Of a stretch of 64,000 nt of DNA, positions 61,363-64,000 are shown piece by piece. The notes under the pieces were generated by a model. That model was not told the DNA's origin. It was given only the letters and a program-made list of their open reading frames with translations, and did not search any database. The DNA is from Citrobacter rodentium NBRC 105723 = DSM 16636. Lineage in GTDB: Bacteria; Pseudomonadota; Gammaproteobacteria; Enterobacterales; Enterobacteriaceae. Where the stretch lies: positions 1,116,001-1,180,000 of the forward strand of contig NZ_CP082833.1 of NCBI RefSeq assembly GCF_021278985.1, read 5' to 3'. The position numbers were made by a program, and so were the translations under genes. The number at the start of each line of letters is the position of its first letter. Position 1 is the first letter of the stretch.

Positions 61363-62172
61363 CTAAATAATTTTACCATAAATGACCGGTTCTTCTATTT
61401 CAGAAGGATCAATAAATGGAATAATGTCATATTGTACCGCAGTATCATCCGATAAATTATAAATATTAATATCTTTTACATGCTCTTTCATATAACGGAA
61501 AAAGGGCAATATCTTCAGCAAATCCCGGCTAAGCTCAGATGGCATTGGATTGTTTGCCTCATCATAAAAACGCGAGCAACTCCCGGTTAAATCCAATCCG
61601 GAGCAAATTATTCGCTTATATTTCAAAGAATAAGCAATTTGAATGGCTGCATAAGCAATCGTATGACATGAACAATAACCAATACTAATGTCTTTACTAA
61701 AACCGACCAATCGCCCTTTTTTAGAAAAAGGAATAGAGATCAATAAATCTTCATGTCTCTTTTTCAGATATTTGAATTTTATTTTTTTAAACAGGCCGCC
61801 TTTTTCTCTTCTGTAAAAAGAACGTAGAACCAGGCAATTTTTTAATATATAAAGCTTATCTTCCGCAGAGGCCTGTTCGTAAACATCAATATTAACAATC
61901 GTAACTCGGCTGCGCTGACTGAACTTATAAAAATCATCACGCCGCTGGAGAAGGAAACGGACGTCTGTCAGCACATAGATGTAAGGTACGATATTATGGC
62001 TCAGCAGGTATTGCGCCGAGCCATTAACCGCAATGACATCTTTCGTTCGCAGCAGGCTCAAAGGGGTTTTCTTAGACGTAGGGCCAGAAAGGAATATAAT
62101 TACATCATCAGATGTTTTATTATCAATGAGCTTTTGAACATCTTTTTTGTCAATGTATTCGATATTCTTCAT
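61363..62172 (-). CDS. waaZ: LPS core biosynthesis protein WaaZ
   Basis: 269 residues, AT-rich. Matches WaaZ by length, position between waaK and waaY, and blocks such as DVIIFLSGPTSKKTPLSLLRTKDVIAVNGSAQYLLSHNIVPYIYVLTDVRF. In E. coli and Salmonella WaaZ is linked to addition of a third Kdo residue. The catalytic mechanism is not evident from the sequence. A gap of 85 bp separates it from waaK. Confidence 0.9.
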   Translation of the reverse strand: MKNIEYIDKKDVQKLIDNKTSDDVIIFLSGPTSKKTPLSLLRTKDVIAVNGSAQYLLSHNIVPYIYVLTDVRFLLQRRDDFYKFSQRSRVTIVNIDVYEQASAEDKLYILKNCLVLRSFYRREKGGLFKKIKFKYLKKRHEDLLISIPFSKKGRLVGFSKDISIGYCSCHTIAYAAIQIAYSLKYKRIICSGLDLTGSCSRFYDEANNPMPSELSRDLLKILPFFRYMKEHVKDINIYNLSDDTAVQYDIIPFIDPSEIEEPVIYGKII

Positions 62173-62272
62173 GATGAACCTGTGAATGAGAAAAAGACTC
62201 CACGTAAGATCTGTTATAATTTAACAACATAGTGAATAAAAAAATATACCTGAATCGGACAAAAAAGAATGC

Positions 62273-62971
62273 TTACCTGACCGGTTTTCCCTTCAACCGT
62301 CTCATCAGCGCCCTGATCTTTTTACGATACATTAACATCAAATAGCCAAAATCTTTAATATCATTAGGAATATTATAATGCCGCTCTAAATCAACCCGAT
62401 CTTTCGCTTTTCGTGACGCGGATGCCCGTTTGCCTGATAGATCAATGATCCTGACTTTATTATTTTCGATAATAAAGTTACCGCGATGCGGATCCCCGGA
62501 CACCATTCCATGCTGATGCAGGGATTTTATCGACTCTTTAATTTTATTACGGAGTTCATCATCAATATCTTCCATATCGGATAATTCAACCCCGTCAATG
62601 TACTCAATAATCATGATATAAGTATGGACAAAGCGTAGGGTTTTCCTTTCAGCAAGAAGATAGAAGTCATTTAAAGAATGCAATCCTTCACTGCGAACCT
62701 TTTCTGTTTGAGAAAAAAGACGCTCGTAATAATCACCTTTGATTAACGATTTAAAAAATCTTTCGGTTTTTTTTACTTTGGGCGAAAATACTTTTAAAAT
62801 TAACTTACCGTAGTCCGTATCGATCAGGAATACTTTAGTATCATCAATTGATCGAAAAATCTTAATGACCTTCATGTCATAAGATAAAAAATCATTTAAT
62901 ACGTTAATATATTTTGAATTATTTTCATTTGTAAAAACAACAAAATCTTTAATTTTACTCTTTATTATCAT
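62273..62971 (-). CDS. waaY: LPS core heptose(II) kinase WaaY
   Basis: 232 residues with a small kinase-like fold: VFLIDTDYGKLILKVFSP (Lys), IIEYIDGVELSDMED (hinge), HQHGMVSGDPHRGNFIIENNKVRIIDLSGKRAS (catalytic Asp and DLS metal motif). Phosphorylates HepII of the inner core after WaaP and WaaQ have acted. Basic C-terminal tail. 15 bp downstream of waaJ. Confidence 0.93.
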   Translation of the reverse strand: MIIKSKIKDFVVFTNENNSKYINVLNDFLSYDMKVIKIFRSIDDTKVFLIDTDYGKLILKVFSPKVKKTERFFKSLIKGDYYERLFSQTEKVRSEGLHSLNDFYLLAERKTLRFVHTYIMIIEYIDGVELSDMEDIDDELRNKIKESIKSLHQHGMVSGDPHRGNFIIENNKVRIIDLSGKRASASRKAKDRVDLERHYNIPNDIKDFGYLMLMYRKKIRALMRRLKGKPVR

Positions 62972-62986
62972 GATCGGACCAAAAAT

Positions 62987-64000
62987 TTATTTATGAAAGT
63001 ACTTTCGACGCAGGTATAAGACTCCAGCGATGATACCTGATAAGAAATGATTCTGCACAAGCAGATGCTTATAGCGCTTCTTATATTCAATAATTGTTTT
63101 AGCATCTCGCCCAGGTTCATCCTTCCACGGTGATAACTTCGCCGCTTTTCTATAGTATTCAACTGAAGGGTATACCGCCCATTTATGCCAGGGTTTTGTG
63201 GCGCCAGTGTAATGAATTAATAATGTATCTTCTGAAATTATGCGCTTATATTTTTGGTGTGTTCTGTCACGCAATTCGCTTTTTATAGTATAGATTGTGT
63301 TATATTCTCCAGGCAGGAATAACGTCATGCCTTTCAGCAAAGCATTTAATACGTCCTGGTCCGGATACTTATATATAGTGTCTTTACACAATAATATAGC
63401 TAACGCTTTCTCTGTCAGTTGGTGTTCAGCCCATTTCTGTAAATTCGCGTATACAACACCAGAATTAAAATACTTTCCTCTTAATTCCGGATCTGATAAA
63501 CGAACAACGGCTTTCTCCTGCATCGGCTCAACGTCTTTTACAACGGCTGCTACCACATTATCCAGATTGACAGTCAATAACTTACTGATATCACCTTTGC
63601 ATACAACATCGGCATCCAGATAAAGCAATCGATCCAATTTTGTGCTCAGTGATTTAAACGCAAACAGGCGAAAATACATCGCCCTGGACCAAACCTGAGT
63701 GCTCGGTAAACAAGCTATTTTTTCTACATTTATAGTATAAAGCACAATTTTTATACGATACATTTCAGCAAGATCATGAATCTTTTGTAAATAGGTATCG
63801 TTATAACCATCAGCGATAATGTAAAAATCAATATCGATATGCCGGTTATTAATCAGAATTGAAGTGATAGAAACCCCTACTCCATCGAGGTAATTCGTAT
63901 CAACGCCATAGGCAATACTCAGTACTTCTGTAGAAGTTTTAGAAGAAACGCTATAATCAAAAACTTTAAATTCACTAATATCAATTGCGGGAAAATCGTC
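62987..64000 (-). CDS. waaJ: LPS core glucosyltransferase WaaJ (GT8), 5' end beyond window
   Basis: The frame stays open to the window edge: the first visible residues are DDFPAIDISEFKVFDYS, just a codon or so short of the start compared with Salmonella WaaJ. About 337 codons are present. GT8 signature: AIYGV-like IAYGVDTNYLDGVGVSITSIL near the N-terminus, and the metal-binding LDRLLYLDADVVCKGD. Adds a glucose to the outer core in Salmonella-type LPS. ATG 63763 is an internal Met, not the start. WaaR of E. coli R2 is a similar protein; the neighbours favour WaaJ. Confidence 0.9.
   Translation of the reverse strand, partial: DDFPAIDISEFKVFDYSVSSKTSTEVLSIAYGVDTNYLDGVGVSITSILINNRHIDIDFYIIADGYNDTYLQKIHDLAEMYRIKIVLYTINVEKIACLPSTQVWSRAMYFRLFAFKSLSTKLDRLLYLDADVVCKGDISKLLTVNLDNVVAAVVKDVEPMQEKAVVRLSDPELRGKYFNSGVVYANLQKWAEHQLTEKALAILLCKDTIYKYPDQDVLNALLKGMTLFLPGEYNTIYTIKSELRDRTHQKYKRIISEDTLLIHYTGATKPWHKWAVYPSVEYYRKAAKLSPWKDEPGRDAKTIIEYKKRYKHLLVQNHFLSGIIAGVLYLRRKYFHK

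Noticed and set aside
1..64000. tRNA, rRNA, CRISPR arrays, insertion sequences, prophage or attachment sites
   Set aside because: Read for these on both strands and saw no clear example; a tRNA or repeat-finder run would be decisive.

Overview
The window is a chromosomal segment of an enteric bacterium of the Salmonella/Citrobacter branch of Enterobacteriaceae. Gene order follows the E. coli cspA-glyQS-xyl-malS-avtA-selAB-mtl-lld-cysE-gpmM-tdh/kbl-waa backbone. Several features point to Salmonella/Citrobacter rather than E. coli: cueP next to cspA, no xylFGH between xylA and xylR, a talarate/galactarate dehydratase locus between trmL and cysE, no htrL between kbl and hldD, and Salmonella-type waaL-waaK-waaZ-waaY-waaJ. 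I cannot separate Citrobacter from Salmonella from sequence alone. No tRNA, rRNA, CRISPR, prophage or IS was seen.

Layout. 1-1.4 kb: cspA tail, CueR-type promoter and cueP, and a hokA toxin gene. 1.4-6.4 kb: glyS, glyQ, ysaB, wecH, yiaB. 6.5-11 kb: xylBA with xylR divergent and adjacent. 11-16.2 kb: bax, malS with MalT boxes, avtA, ysaA. 16.3-21.6 kb: an accessory island with a winged-helix regulator, an AraC-type regulator, a GPH-type sugar transporter and a GH127 glycoside hydrolase. 21.6-29.7 kb: aldB, a ROK sugar kinase, yiaY, selB, selA, yibF. 29.7-36.4 kb: yibH/yibI, then the mannitol operon mtlADR behind an array of four CRP sites, then yibT and yibL. 36.6-40.7 kb: the L-lactate operon lldPRD, whose lldD is broken, then trmL. 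40.7-44.7 kb: a LacI-type regulator divergent from talarate dehydratase and its acid-sugar permease. 44.7-48 kb: cysE, gpsA, secB, grxC, yibN. 48.2-53.1 kb: gpmM, envC, yibQ, and convergent waaH (yibD). 53.3-64 kb: tdh-kbl and the LPS core locus. In that locus hldD-waaF-waaC-waaL face waaK-waaZ-waaY-waaJ, with waaJ cut by the window end.

Most striking points. (1) lldD carries a junction best explained by a deletion of about 62 bp at a GCGCG microhomology. It removes the active-site His275 segment and shifts the frame, so L-lactate dehydrogenase is predicted lost while lldP and lldR stay intact. (2) An ERIC repeat sits between hldD and waaF. It appears to have replaced the hldD stop with its own, adding 16 residues, and to supply the waaF Shine-Dalgarno. 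(3) The AraC/GPH/GH127 cluster keeps all the active-site residues of beta-L-arabinofuranosidases. It sits where E. coli carries the yiaK-sgb sugar operon. (4) The ROK kinase between aldB and yiaY lacks the usual zinc-binding cysteine motif. (5) The trmL ribosome-binding site lies inside a 9-bp perfect hairpin. I found no clearly novel defence or mobile system. The interest is in gene decay, repeat-driven remodelling of coding ends, and accessory sugar catabolism.
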